A stretch of DNA of 64,000 bases from Helicostylum pulchrum (Eukaryota > Mucoromycota > Mucoromycetes > Mucorales > Mucoraceae), in contig JAIXMO010000004.1 in assembly GCA_025677825.1 (NCBI GenBank), forward strand, positions 868,001 to 932,000, written 5' to 3'. Under the pieces are notes generated by a model. It saw only the letters and a program-made list of their open reading frames with translations. It was not told where the DNA came from and made no database searches. Shown piece after piece: positions 20,652 to 32,011 of the stretch; position 1 is the first letter of the stretch, and each line of letters starts with the position of its first letter. Made by a program: the position numbers and the translations under genes.

Positions 20652-22188
20652 TTACGCTTGATAAGGGTTATACAAGTGACAAAGGACATCTAAATTCCCT
20701 CTTGTTTCTAATAAAATACTAACTGCTCTTTGAAATTCTAAGCGTAATCCAAGGACGGAAGTTGGATCAGCAGAATTTCCTAAATTTCTGCGAGTATCAA
20801 AGGGTTCTTCTATACATAAAAGTCTGTTGCTTTCGATTCCCTTATGCCAACCCTTTTCGATTTTGGTCATTATTCTTCCGGATCGGATGGATATGACTTG
20901 CGTAGCATAATCAAATTCGTATGCAAACTTTCGGAAAAATGCGTACAGCAACCCACCCAAGCTCTCTTGGTTGGATTGTCCGAACCCAACTAGCCGTGAT
21001 AAGTCGTCGCAGAACGATGAATTTAGACCGTTGATTTCAACATTGTCACTTGATAACCGGTGTGGTATTTCATGAAGCTTAGGTAAGATGGGAGGGTTTC
21101 GTGTTTGTAAAAAGTTGATGATCATACATGTCCATGTATAGGTAGATAATGTACCACCACTTGCTGCAAAAAAAAAAGGAATTTAATATTTTATTTTGGG
21201 GGTGTGTTAAATGTGTTTCTTACCTGCGTCATTTAATTTCCTTTGCTTTGTCCAATGCTTGATGATCAGTATTAAGGGACGTACTCTAGGATCAATTGCA
21301 ACATATGTTTTGATCATTCTTGTGTTTTGAAGAGATACTGTGTTATTGACATTTAAATCGCATGCTAATTCTCTATTATATTTATACGTAAGTATATGCA
21401 AAACGGAATAAAAAAAAAGGGCTAAAATCTTACAATACTGGATCCCAGATCTTTACGATAGGAACTTTAGCTCTTGGAATTGTACGTATCACATGAAGAC
21501 CATCTACTCGAGCAAAAAAAGAAAAGGGTTGGTATATATATTGGCATATATAAATTAAGAAAGAAGAAGATAATTACTGTTTTTTAATGTCTTTGCTAAT
21601 GTTTTAATACACCTTAAACCATTCCAAGAAGTAGAAATACAAATATCAACGTCTGATTGATTTGTGCCTAACCCGTTTTGGGAAGAGCTTTTTTTGTTTT
21701 TGTTTGTTAGTAATGTTGAGTGACATATAAAATAAAAAACTCACCCAAATAAATGAACTTTGATATGTTGATTTGGCCATTCTCGGTTTAGGATTTTTTC
21801 TATTTTGATCATCATGACTTGTCTCTTATTAAACGATTGTCGCGAGGGTATTAATTTCTACAATTGAGGAAAAAAAAAGGTTGTTAATGCAAAAAGGTAA
21901 AAGTAACAAATGAAAAGTGTATGTGTGTGTGTGTATATGCATTACTTGATATAATCTCAACATATCAAAGGAGAGTGATTCGTGGAATGATAGGATAATT
22001 GGAGGATGAAGAAGCGAGTAGTCTTGGGTATTATAGTCTTCTTTCATACATAACGAAGAACTGGTTGAAACCACTGTTGAATCATCAGTTACATCAGATG
22101 AGCAAGATTCAAATGTCGAGGATGAGGGAGAGTAGTCTTCATCGTCTTCTTCATAGAAATTAATATGAGAAAAAGGTTCTTGTAACAT
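20652..22188 (-). CDS. Cid1-type terminal nucleotidyltransferase (non-canonical poly(A)/poly(U) polymerase)
   Basis: Six exons (21946-22188, 21745-21857, 21578-21687, 21434-21503, 21224-21372, 20652-21163) join without frame conflict into 398 residues. The acidic Ser-rich N-terminus (about residues 5-60) is followed by the catalytic nucleotidyltransferase core. VHLFGSSQNGLGTNQSDVDI gives the GS motif and the two catalytic Asp residues; KVPIVKIWDP with ACDLNVNN gives the third Asp. The central domain has PLILIIKHWTKQRKLNDA and SGGTLSTYTWTCMIINFLQ. The PAP-associated domain includes LGGLLYAFFRKFAYEFDY and LCIEEPFDTRRNLGNSAD. Family members add U or A tails to RNA 3' ends in cytoplasm or nucleus. 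U versus A preference cannot be read with confidence. The start ATG opens the acidic exon; a longer upstream frame is low-complexity. Confidence 0.92.
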
Positions 22189-24878
22189 TATTATTATTTT
22201 AAGTAAAGAAAGAAAGGGAAAGAAAGAAAAAGAAAAAAAAAAGAAATAGGTTGAACTTAATACTCGAAAAAAAAAAAATGCAAAACTCTCAAAAGGGAAA
22301 CAAAAAAGGTGAATGTGTAATCCAATCAAGTTGTGTCCTTCTTGCTTGTACATTTACTAAAGTTAGGATCCAACGTACATGATGCATTGCAACTATTTCC
22401 CCATTTTATCGTGATGAGATACGGAGGTTATTTTATTTTATTTTTGAGTCTTATTGCGAAAAGGAATTACCTGTTATTCTTATTAGTGGTAATAGTATTT
22501 TATTAACTTCATGTATTATATAATAAAAATCTTTTGTGTGTCCCCCCTCATCCCTTTCACTTTTTTTATTCCGTATGCATACAAAAAGAATTCTTTCTTT
22601 TCATTCCGGAATTTACAAGAGGTTATAACACATTTTAAACTTGTAGATTTGCATATTATTAACCCCCGTTGAGAGAGAGACAATCAAAAGGGTTTATGTA
22701 AATCATAAATGATAAAAAATGCAATGTTACTCCAAATACTTTATATGTATAACCCATTATTGTTTACTTAATAATGTATATATAAGCATTTGTTGTGCTC
22801 CATTTATTGTAAGAGTAAAAGATTACATGATGAGAGAAATAATTCAATATATAGAAATAGATTAATTTTTTTTTTCTTTTTTCATAAGTATTCATATTAT
22901 GCGTCTTATTGACAAAAACACACACACATGCACACACTCACTGCGTGATAACAGAGAGAAAAAAGGGTCCCCTTTTACTATTTAGTCTTTTTTTTTTTCT
23001 TCTTCTTCTTCTTCCTTGGATGAGTGGCAATTGTTATTTTATTTTTTTTGCAGCTTTGTGCAGGCTTATTATTAGAGTAGAGCGAATTTTATTTTGCAGG
23101 GTTTGCTAAAGTATTCATGCAACATATATTTTATTCAGGAACACAGTGAAATATGAAAATCCTTCTCCTCTCTCTTTTTACCGTATATATCTTTCTGCAT
23201 ATACACCTTTTTTTGTATAAAAAACAAGATGTCCGGTCTCTTTTTATTTCTCACTAGACAAATTACATAATATTTCTGTTCCAGAAATATAAAGGTCGCG
23301 TTATATACCACATGGGAAGCATCAACTGCTGATGATGACTCTTGTGAGAATAAATATGTAGGGGATCACCTGATTTATCAATAGCAATATGTCCTCGGTT
23401 ATGACTTTATAAAAAGTGACAAAACAAAAAGTGTAGGACGAAAAAAGAAATTATACAATCTTTCTCACAGCAAACCCAAAAAAACAACAGGGTCGGGGTA
23501 ACTCAACGTCAGTTTAGATTTATATGCTTGTAATGGTAACGAATTGCTTCCCCTCCCCCTCCCCCTTTTTTTTTATATATATAAAAAAAAAAGGGAAACC
23601 TTGAAGAGAGTGTATCCAATAGACGGTAGACAAAAGCGTTGAAAGAAAAAAAAAAGCAGTAATATACAATGGTTATTTTTTTTACGTGCAAAAGTTATGT
23701 AATCAAAAGATAAAGTTTTTTTTTTTTTTTAATCGTGCAATTTGTTTGTGCTCAGCATAAACATTTGCTTATAAATAAATGTTATAAAACCAAAGTTAAA
23801 AACATTAATAGGCTCTTTTTTACATTCTTTATTCATTTTTGATGCCTGTAAATCCTTTCCTCCTTCTTTCCGGGGTCCTTTTTTTTTTTTTTTAACACGA
23901 AACAGTATACAGGGAGGGGATAATTAACATTTTATATACGATTAAATGACTCGGGTGATCCTCTCCCCCCTTTTCGCATCAAAATATGACAGTAGAATAC
24001 AGGTGGTAACACCAAATTGACTGCATTAGGGGTGTGTAACACGGATCAGAGAGATTTTTTTTCTTTCTATTTGTTCCCTTTTTTTGTGATCGCAAAAAAG
24101 CGTAGAAAATACATGTAACCTACACGCTTTTACATAATAAAATATAACCTCGACAGTTATTACTGGATGGGCTTTTTTTGTTAACTCTATTTTAAAACAT
24201 TTCTAAAAGTGGTACAGGTAAAGTTTTTTTTTTTTATTTGGACTTTTTCAGGGCATTTTCTTTATTGCTACTGTTGTTGTAATCTATTATTTACAGAAAG
24301 TACATGTGATATGAATTACAAGGTTAAAACCAGTAACGGATAATACGTATGATGAGATATATACACTCAAAAGAGTCGCCCGCATTTTTTTAGAAAAAGA
24401 GGGTTTCTTAGTTGTTTTCTCTTTGATCGTTACAAGTAAAAGTTTACTTGTATGACAATGCTTCTAAAATGTAGAGAGTTTCGTCCCATGGACTGACAGC
24501 ATGCTATAGCAATTTATGCAAAAGCGTGTTTGCGCGTAGTTTAAACCAGGTCGGGAAAAAAAAATACATTGCCTACGATAAACACTGTACACAAGGAAAG
24601 GAGAGAAAGAAGAGTCTCAATAATACGATTTTCAGCTTGTTTTTTAAAAAAAGCTGGAAAAAAAAAAAAAAAAGTAAATTAAAAAAAATGAATTGTATAA
24701 ACTTGCCAGGGGAAAAAGTAACAATTTAGCCTTTTTTAGCAAGCACAAAAAACGAAACAATTGGTGCTGGTCAGCCAGTTTTTTTTGTGACTTTTTTAAT
24801 TTATTTCCATTTGTTTCAATATTTTTCTTTTTTTTTGCTTCTCCCTCTTTTTTCTTTTTGCAAACTAAAATAAATAAT
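22189..24878. other. Long intergenic stretch (2.7 kb)
   Basis: It lies between two divergently transcribed genes. Rich in T-runs, with a (CTT)n patch near 22998-23015, a C8-rich patch near 23548-23566 and GAGAGAGA near 22671. Open frames are short and lack recognisable domains. It probably contains two promoters and UTRs; I see no RNA gene. Confidence 0.45.
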
Positions 24879-26717
24879 ATGGTATGGTATTTTTGTTATG
24901 CAAAGAAGAAGAAACTAAGAAAAAAAAAAAAAACTGTTTTTTTTATAGGCAGCATCTTTAAAGACCAATATTTTACCTACAGCAGACTCTATCCAAGTAA
25001 GTTTAAATAAAAAAAAATAAAAAAAAGAAGCAAGAAAGTTAATGTTATAATAGGATAGTGCAGTAAAAAGTCATCGACGCCAAGCATCGCATGGACTTGA
25101 AATTAATACTAGTAGTAAAACAAATGCATTTTTTCACACGGCAGATATACCCACACCACGCCCACCCCCTTCAATTTCTCGTAAAATCTCTATTAAACAG
25201 CATCATACCAATACAATCAACAGTATATCCCCACCTTCACCTTCTATTTTAACCAGTAAGTTAGAAGAAGAGGATGAAAACGACGACGAAATATATCATC
25301 ATGCTAGTTATGCAAGTCGATTAAGAAATTTAGTTGCGTCTACACGCCAATCACTTGTAGCACCTGCGCCGTCACCAATTCCTCAACACTTGCATGCTAA
25401 AAAGAACCTTCACTCTCCATTGTCTCCACTCAGTTCTTGCTTTGAAGAGGGTAATATGATGGTGGATGAAATTCTGTCGTTACCTACACCTCATCCAACA
25501 ACAGCGTCTATTGTAAAACCACGTCATTTTATTTTTCCTATTAGTACTACTGGTGCTACTAATAGTAGCCAACAGCAAATTCCAGTGATCTCGCATGATA
25601 TTCTACAAGCTTCTATTTCAAATGAAATTCCAAGATTATCCGAAAATTTAAAACTGGGTGATGATAAGGATATTTTAATTATGGGTCATACAGCTAGTAG
25701 AATACAAGACTTGGATTTGGTTGGAAAGCAAATTGGGTTGTATCGTATTATTAAGTTGCTGGGTGTAGGTGCGTTTTCACATGTGTATTTAGCAAGCCAT
25801 GTTGAGTCGGGTCAATTGTTTGCTGTCAAGGCTATACAGAAAGGAAAGCTGTTAGATGATCCTCGTGTTAGATCCAGTATAGAAAGAGAAGTTGGTGTAT
25901 TAAAGGTAAAAATAATACCGTTAAAATATATAGTAGATGCGATTTTTTGTGACTCATAAAAAATTAAAAATCTTAGTTTATTGATCACTCTAATATTGTT
26001 CACTTGGAAGCGACAATTGAAACTGAACAACTCATGTGTATCATTTTAGAATATGTAGAAGGTGGTGAACTATTTGAATTTGTACAAAAAATGCATCAAC
26101 AATTACGTATGTCTCAAAATAGTAAAATTGATGAAACACTTGTCAAGCCAATATTTTTACAGTTGGTTCATGCTGTGAAATGGTTACATGGTCATAATAT
26201 AGTACATCGAGATCTGAAGCTAGAAAGTAAGTTTTTTTTTACTCGTAATAAAAAAATAAAGTGATTTTTTAACCCTATTTATATAGATATTCTTATTCAT
26301 AAGAGCAAAGATACCAATCAAGTAGTATTAAAAATCACAGATTTCGGGTTAGCTCGCGTGGTAGATCCCGAGTCACCGTTATTAACGACACGATGTGGCA
26401 GTGAAGAATATGCTGCGCCAGAGATTATTCAACAGTCCAAGGACGGGTATGATGGTAGAAAGACAGATACGTGGTCTTTAGGTATTATTCTGTACGCGTT
26501 ACTTGTTGGGTATTTACCATTTCGATACGATGCTCGTAAAAATGAACGCGTGTCTCAATTGTTTTATCGTATCGTACGTGCGGAAGTGAAGTGGCCTAAA
26601 GATACTCAGTTATCTCAGCAAGCAAAAGATGTGGTAAAGGCTATTCTGGATCCAAACCCTGATAGACGAATTGCAATTGATCAAATCGAAGATTTACCAT
26701 GGTTTTCATGTGCGTAA
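24879..26717 (+). CDS. Serine/threonine protein kinase (CAMK-like) with disordered N-terminus
   Basis: Proposed exons 24879-24881 (ATG alone), 24949-24996, 25054-25905, 25977-26226 and 26287-26717 total 527 residues. The N-terminal half is Ser/Pro/Thr-rich with an acidic EEEDENDDE patch. The kinase domain starts near residue 230: GVGAFSHVYLA (Gly loop), FAVKAIQKG (ATP Lys), CIILEYVEGGELFEFV (hinge), HRDLKLENILI (catalytic loop, spliced), DFGLARVV (DFG), RCGSEEYAAPEI (activation segment), DTWSLGIILYALLVGYLPF and a terminal PNPDRR block. All catalytic residues are present. No regulatory domain follows the kinase domain. The family within CAMK-like fungal kinases is not certain. The exon at 24949 is preceded in frame by TAG, so it must be spliced; ATG|GTATGG at 24879 is the nearest fitting start, at moderate confidence. 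Confidence 0.88.
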
Positions 26718-26835
26718 AAAAAAAAAGAAACAATAAATGTTCATACTCCGTTTTTTTTTTTTCGTATTTAAATTCGGCTGTTATTTTTTATTTCATAATC
26801 AAAATACCCTCTTTTTCTTTCTTTATATATTTATT

Positions 26836-27493
26836 ATGTTTGGAGCAGTTACCCTATTTTTATCAGCAGTTGTGCTTGCTGCTATTCTTTTGTTCTTGAT
26901 GGTCTTTTTCGTAAGTAAACTTCTTATTATTCTATATTTCTTTTTTTAACTCGACTGTCAATAATAGGTCATCATGTTTTCTGATTTGGAATGTGATTAC
27001 ATTAACCCTATCGATCTTTGTAATAAACTCAACCAGGTAAAAAAAAAAAAAGGTTTAAATTTAAAAAGGCACTATTCTAAACTTTTTTTTATATCAAATT
27101 TTAGTTTGTCTTGCCCGAGATGGCACTTCAAGGATTTGTATTTGCCATGTTTTTATTAACAGGTCACTGGTTCCCAATGATTCTTAATTTCCCTGTATTA
27201 TTTATGAACGTTAGAAAGTAAGTTAGAAAAGGGTTTGGCGTTGTGTGTGAAAGAGTGGGAGATCTAATATATATTTTGATTAGGGTCATGAACAATGCAC
27301 ACATGTACGATGCTACAGAAATCTTTCGTACGTTATCCAAGCACAAAAAGGAAAGTTTTATTAAACTCGGCTTTTATGCTATTGTAAGTTGATATATACA
27401 TGTAATCAAGTGACGTGAAAACTGAATTTTCTTATGTAGTCATTCTTTTATTATCTTTACTGTATGATTGTTGCTTTAATTGCCTCTGGTTAA
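26836..27493 (+). CDS. ERV14: Cornichon-family ER export receptor (Erv14-like)
   Basis: Five exons (26836-26910, 26968-27036, 27105-27217, 27284-27383, 27440-27493) give 136 residues, close to yeast Erv14 (138). The protein is a cargo receptor of COPII vesicles that loads transmembrane proteins for ER-to-Golgi transport. Visible are an N-terminal membrane segment (FLSAVVLAAILLFLMVFF), the hallmark VIMFSDLECDYINPIDLCNK block, a central segment with FAMFLLTGHWFPMILNFP, the RTLSKHKKESFIKLGFY block and a C-terminal membrane segment ending ALIASG. It lies 118 bp downstream of the kinase gene on the same strand and converges on the RING-H2 gene. Confidence 0.95.
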
Positions 27494-27768
27494 AAGAAAA
27501 AAAGAAGAATGAAGCTGGAAAGGAATTATAGATAAAACTCGTACATAATTATTAACACACGAACAAAAAAAAAAGGCATCTAATGTAAAAAATGACAATT
27601 ATCGCGCTATACAAATAATAAAATATAATGGCTCGTTTGCTAATCGAAAAAGGAAATCAAAACATTTGCTTTAAAATCTTGCATAACCTATTTTAAAAAG
27701 GAGGAGTGTGCTACAGCAGAAAGTTTTATGTACAGTTTTTTTTTTTTTTTCTATATTACAATATCTAA

Positions 27769-29182
27769 TCAAACTTGCTCTTCTTCATCATCCGAGTCTT
27801 GATTCACGAAATCTTTTCCTCTAAAATCTCGTTTACAAAGTGGACACTTTGAATTTAAGCCTAACCATTCCGTGACACAAGAATAATGGTAATGATGATC
27901 ACACCTAAACGTATAACTTTTAGTGTTTTTTTTTTTTGACAATTTTTAAACAAAAACTTACCAAAGTTTACAAACAAGTTCATCATTCTCATACTCTGAT
28001 AAACAAATGGTACAAACCGCATCTTCCAACTTTGGTATGGTCAAATAATTGTTCGTCTTTGGTAAACTATCATTTGGTTTCCTTATAAATCGGCGAAAGT
28101 AATTTGCTTTTTTCATAGTAGGTTGTTGTTGTTGTTCTTGAACCACAGCGGTTACTGCTGCTGCTGCTGGTTCCGTTGGTGTTGTTGACGTAATCGGTGA
28201 CCTGTATTTAAATACCGGAATCTTTGCAATTTCTTCTTTGGTTCCTCCTACCATCACATGAGATATATTGATATTAAAAGTTCGCATTGCCACTTTTTTT
28301 GCAAGTGTTAGTGTTTTATATAAAAAATGGTACGTTTTTTTTTTTTTTTTTTGTGTGAGTGATTACCTAGTACACATGGAAGACAAAAGATAACTGAGGC
28401 ACAAGCCAAAAGTGGAATCAATAGGATTGTATAACCAAACAATATCCAAGTAAGCGTAGTGTAAAAATAAGGAGCTGCTACTTGTGAACAACTTGATTTT
28501 GAAAAAACAAGATAGTTTCCTACTATAAACCAGAGAATAGCAAATAAATCTAGTAAAGACTTGAATCTATTTTTAAGGTTGTGTGGATGATGATTAAATT
28601 CATATTCTTTCCCCCTTTTTTTATTTTTATATACCTTTCTGTCCAACCACTTACAATTGTAGCAGGTTGAGGTCGATTTTCTTGGTCTGTTAGGTCCTCA
28701 GTAGTATGATGATTTGTAGTAGTACTAGTACTTTGCTCAGTAGATGCATGCGTCTCAGCAGGTATTGTGACGGCGGCGTTATTATTATTAATTCTAATTC
28801 TAGTGGAAGGTCCTCGTCTTCTTCTTGGCATAAATAAGTGTTGGTATATCGATAACGGTAAAGATAAACCTACTCGAACTACAAAAATAATTAAATATAA
28901 CTGGAATGGTCTTTCGCACGCTAAACTTTGTCGACTGCCTATCACGAGGATAACTATCGTAGTAGTAATCTTTTTTATATCTGTTAAAATAGTGTGATAT
29001 AATATTATTATTTTTTACTTTACTTGAAAAAGTGAGAGTGCAATAGAAACAAGTAAAATAACCTTGGTCGCTCCTGATATTTGACTCCAGGCGAATAGTA
29101 ACCAGTTGGTTCGTACTGTTCGTGGTGACGCATCGTGTGTTGGCTCGGCCAAGACTTGGTTACTTGACGGTGAAGCCTCCAT
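27769..29182 (-). CDS. Multi-pass membrane RING-H2 E3 ubiquitin ligase (RIE1-like layout)
   Basis: Five exons (29024-29182, 28635-28969, 28367-28566, 27962-28292, 27769-27904) join into 386 residues. The N-terminal part has membrane segments (NWLLFAWSQISGATKVILLV; ITTTIVILVIG; LYLIIFVVRVGLSLPLSIY), then a basic/Asn/Thr-rich loop. Two more segments follow (LLDLFAILWFIVGNYLVF and TWILFGYTILLIPLLACASV) with an LPCVL turn. The C-terminal RING-H2 is CTICLSEYENDELVCKLWCD, continuing HHYHYSCVTEWL and CPLCKRDF, with all eight metal ligands (C-x2-C, C-x-H-x2-H-x2-C, C-x2-C); an intron splits the Trp codon before CDHH. An acidic DSDDEEEQ tail ends the protein. The order resembles plant RIE1-type ligases. 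Ligase activity is inferred. The acceptor of exon 2 (AAAAAAG|ATT) was chosen over CAG|ATATAA because the latter gives an immediate stop. Confidence 0.85.
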
Positions 29183-31299
29183 AATACGGATGTTTTTTTT
29201 TTCTGTTTTTTTTTAAAAAAAAAAAAGAGGGAGAAAAAAGTGAAAGAAGGACTTTATTTCTTTCAGAAAAAATTCAATTGTGGGGAAAAAAAAAAAAAAA
29301 AATGCGAACCATCTGACTTTTTTCGTAAATTCGATAATCCTATTACGACTTAAACGGGTAATGTAAGGGGATCATTTCTTTTTTACTTATTTATCAGTCT
29401 TAAACAGTCTTACAGGTTATTTTAATACAGATTTGTTTCTTATCGTTATTTCACTTTTGCTTAATGTATATAACCTTCAAAAAAAAACGTTTGTAATCTC
29501 CGATGTTGATAATCAAAAACGACATTTTTATATCTAAAGAGCTAGTACTTTTTTGCCAAATTAAGAAAACAATCTATAAACAATATTAAACCCCCCCTCT
29601 TTTTTTTTTTTTTTTTGACAGCCCAAGAAAAAAAAAAAGGTACAGGTTCAGCCAAAATAATATACCGAGATAATCTTTTCTTTTTTAAAAAAAAGAAGCG
29701 TTCAAAATGGACTATAGATAATTAGTATAGATTACAATATTATTCCGTCTTTTTTTTTTACATATATAGAAAGAGGAGATGGATATAAACCTTCTTTTTT
29801 TTTTGACGTGATGTATGAAATGCATTATTTTTCTTTCACCGAGATTCGATGAACCGTCAATTGGTTTCTTACGTACGGCATTATTTAGGGTTCCGTTCGG
29901 TTACTAAAGACTTTTTGGCGCCCTTTTGTATGCATCTCAAAACCGCATGAAAAAAGTAAGAAAACTTGGGTATTACCAGTTGTAGTAGTACACACACTCC
30001 TTTTTTTTTAAAAAAAAAAAATCTTGGATTGTAAAAAGGGTAGAAATAACCTTGTTCTCAGTTTTGAATCAGTCTAACCTTGAGAGAGAGAAAAAAAAAA
30101 AAAAAAAAAAGTCCTTCTCCTAATTTGATATTAACACGAAACTTGGAGAAACGGTTGTACTGCTATACCAGTGCGTTTAAATTACACAACCAATACCGAA
30201 ATCCTGGGGTAACATTTTCATATATTGACCTTTTTTATGTAAGCCATCACCCTTACATAAAATTTTATTAAAACACGTTTAGGAAAGCTAGGAAAAAAAA
30301 GAATATGGTCTCTGAGAATTCCATGTTCTTTTGACCACTTCTTTTTTTTCCCTCCCGACAATTGGTAAAAATGTTTTAGAAGCGATCCCTTTTTTTTTTG
30401 TAGCAGGAATCAAAAAAGGCTTTGGATCTTCCGAGGATGTGTTTAGATACGTGCGCCTCCCCCCCCCCCTTTTTATATAGTGTAAGTTACGCAAATGTAA
30501 AAAGCTAGACGAAACGTCCCAATATTAGTTGCTTGGAAAAGCGCTAATTCAGTTCTTACCAAGCATATAAATTTTATAATATGTTTAGCTATATCTCTCC
30601 CTTTTTTATCCTGTAGTTACTCTAATTTTTTTATTTTATTTTTTACAGCGTGGGTCATTACTAGAGTTTTTTCGCATGTATACAAAATAAAAGTATATTG
30701 TGTTTCCATGTAATAATAGTAGGTACTCTATTAAATAGCTCTGTACTATTTTAATTGAGAACAATAAAAAATTTAATAAGATTTAAAATAATTCTAATGT
30801 GAGCTCTTGCAAAAAAAAAAACGATAAACAGCATATTTTTTTTTTGTACAATAATTTGGGTGCGTTCAAGAACTATTTCAAGTGTTATAATCCATCATTG
30901 CCTGTTCATTATTCAATTTAAAACGCGTGTTTTAAGTGAAGGTTTAAAAGTGACCTCTAAAAAAGGTCATTTTTAAAATCTTAACTTTTAATACTCTTTT
31001 TGTAACAATCTAAAAAACATACAAATATCAATCTAAAAATCTTAATCAATTCGTATTTTGTCAACAGCTTAATCTTATACTTCTTTTTATTCATAAAAGA
31101 TCTTTAAATTCGCTCTTTTATTCTATCTTTACTTTATATCTTATTCTGTTCCTGAATTCCCTTGGATTTTACTTTACATTGTACTTTTTTTTTTACCAAA
31201 GTATAGTTTGTTACAACTTATAAAAAACTAACATTTACGTAGCACAAGCGACTTCATACACCTCAAAGTCCCAAAAAATATAAAAAAGAAGATATGATT
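29183..31299. other. Intergenic stretch (2.1 kb)
   Basis: Contains two T9/A12 palindromes (29206-29226, 30001-30021), a C10 run near 30460 and many T-runs. A short plus frame near 29850 (MNRQLVSYVRHYLGFRSVTK) is basic at its N-terminus but stops after 34 codons and has no clear splice partner. No gene is supported. Confidence 0.45.
31273..31287 (-). terminator. Pol III terminator T-runs after tRNA-Ile
   Basis: On the minus strand two T6 runs (31282-31287 and 31273-31278) lie 13 and 22 bases past the tRNA 3' end, as expected for RNA polymerase III termination. Confidence 0.7.
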
Positions 31300-31372
31300 G
31301 CTCACTAACAGGGTCGAACTGTTGACCTTGGCGTTATTAGCACCACGCTCTAACCAACTGAGCTAAGCGAGC
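31300..31372 (-). tRNA. tRNA-Ile (anticodon AAT)
   Basis: The 73-base cloverleaf starts GCTCGCT and ends AGTGAGC, which pair as the acceptor stem (one G-T pair). The D arm contains TAGCTCAGTTGG (A box). The anticodon loop CTAATAA gives AAT (read as IAU, isoleucine), with stem bases GGTG/CGCC-type pairing around it. The T arm holds AACAGTTCGACCCTGTT (B box). No intron is present and CCA is not encoded, as usual for eukaryotes. Confidence 0.95.
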
Positions 31373-31430
31373 TTTTTCATGTTTTCGAGCCCAAAAAAGT
31401 TTTTATATATCAAACAACCCAAAAATTGAA

Positions 31431-31450
31431 CACGTGATAAAATACACGTG
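31431..31450. promoter_or_regulatory. Paired CACGTG sites
   Basis: Two perfect CACGTG palindromes lie at 31431-31436 and 31445-31450, starting 14 bp apart. They are about 60-80 bp upstream of the tRNA-Ile gene and the only such close pair I noticed in the window. CACGTG is the classical bHLH (Cbf1-type) site. Whether it acts on the tRNA or on a neighbouring promoter is unknown. Confidence 0.45.
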
Positions 31451-32011
31451 AAAATGTCGTGATCGAATGATTTTGATTGGCTGGGAAATTACTGTCTCCT
31501 AAAAATTTGAGGTATTTGTAAAGGCATAAAAAAAAAACAAATAGCAAGTAATTTATTAATCTGTTTATTCAAATAAAAGCAATTTCAGAGTACATCGAGG
31601 GGGTAATAGCATGTTTCATTTAGTAAATTTTATGGAATAATAAAAAAATGCACGAAAAAATTCTATACGTTTAAACAGTTTCTATTTTCTAAATTATGCA
31701 AATATAAGAGTAAAAAATGGGGATGACCTTTATTTATTTATTTAGATCCATTTAAGGTGATAAATAGTTATAAAACTTTAGATTGATTCTCTGGATTCTA
31801 CGAGACATAAAAAAGATAAGAGGCTAAGTTTTCTTTTTTTTTTTTTTTGGGTATCGCTTAATTGGAACATACAACAATAAAAAATAATAATATGTAGAAA
31901 AAATAAGAGTTTATTTTTTATTTTTTTGCTGAGAGAGGGTGGGGAATATATAAAATTAGTCGATACTGATAAAAGTAATATAATAACAAAACCAAAAAAA
32001 AGAAGAAATGG
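31451..32011. other. Intergenic, 3' flank of the transporter gene
   Basis: Poly-A/poly-T-rich, with a T-run of 15 near 31833-31847. No coding sequence or RNA gene is recognised. Confidence 0.45.

Noticed and set aside
29850..29951. 34-codon frame with a mitochondrial-presequence-like start
   Set aside because: It stops quickly and no donor site or downstream exon could be joined convincingly.
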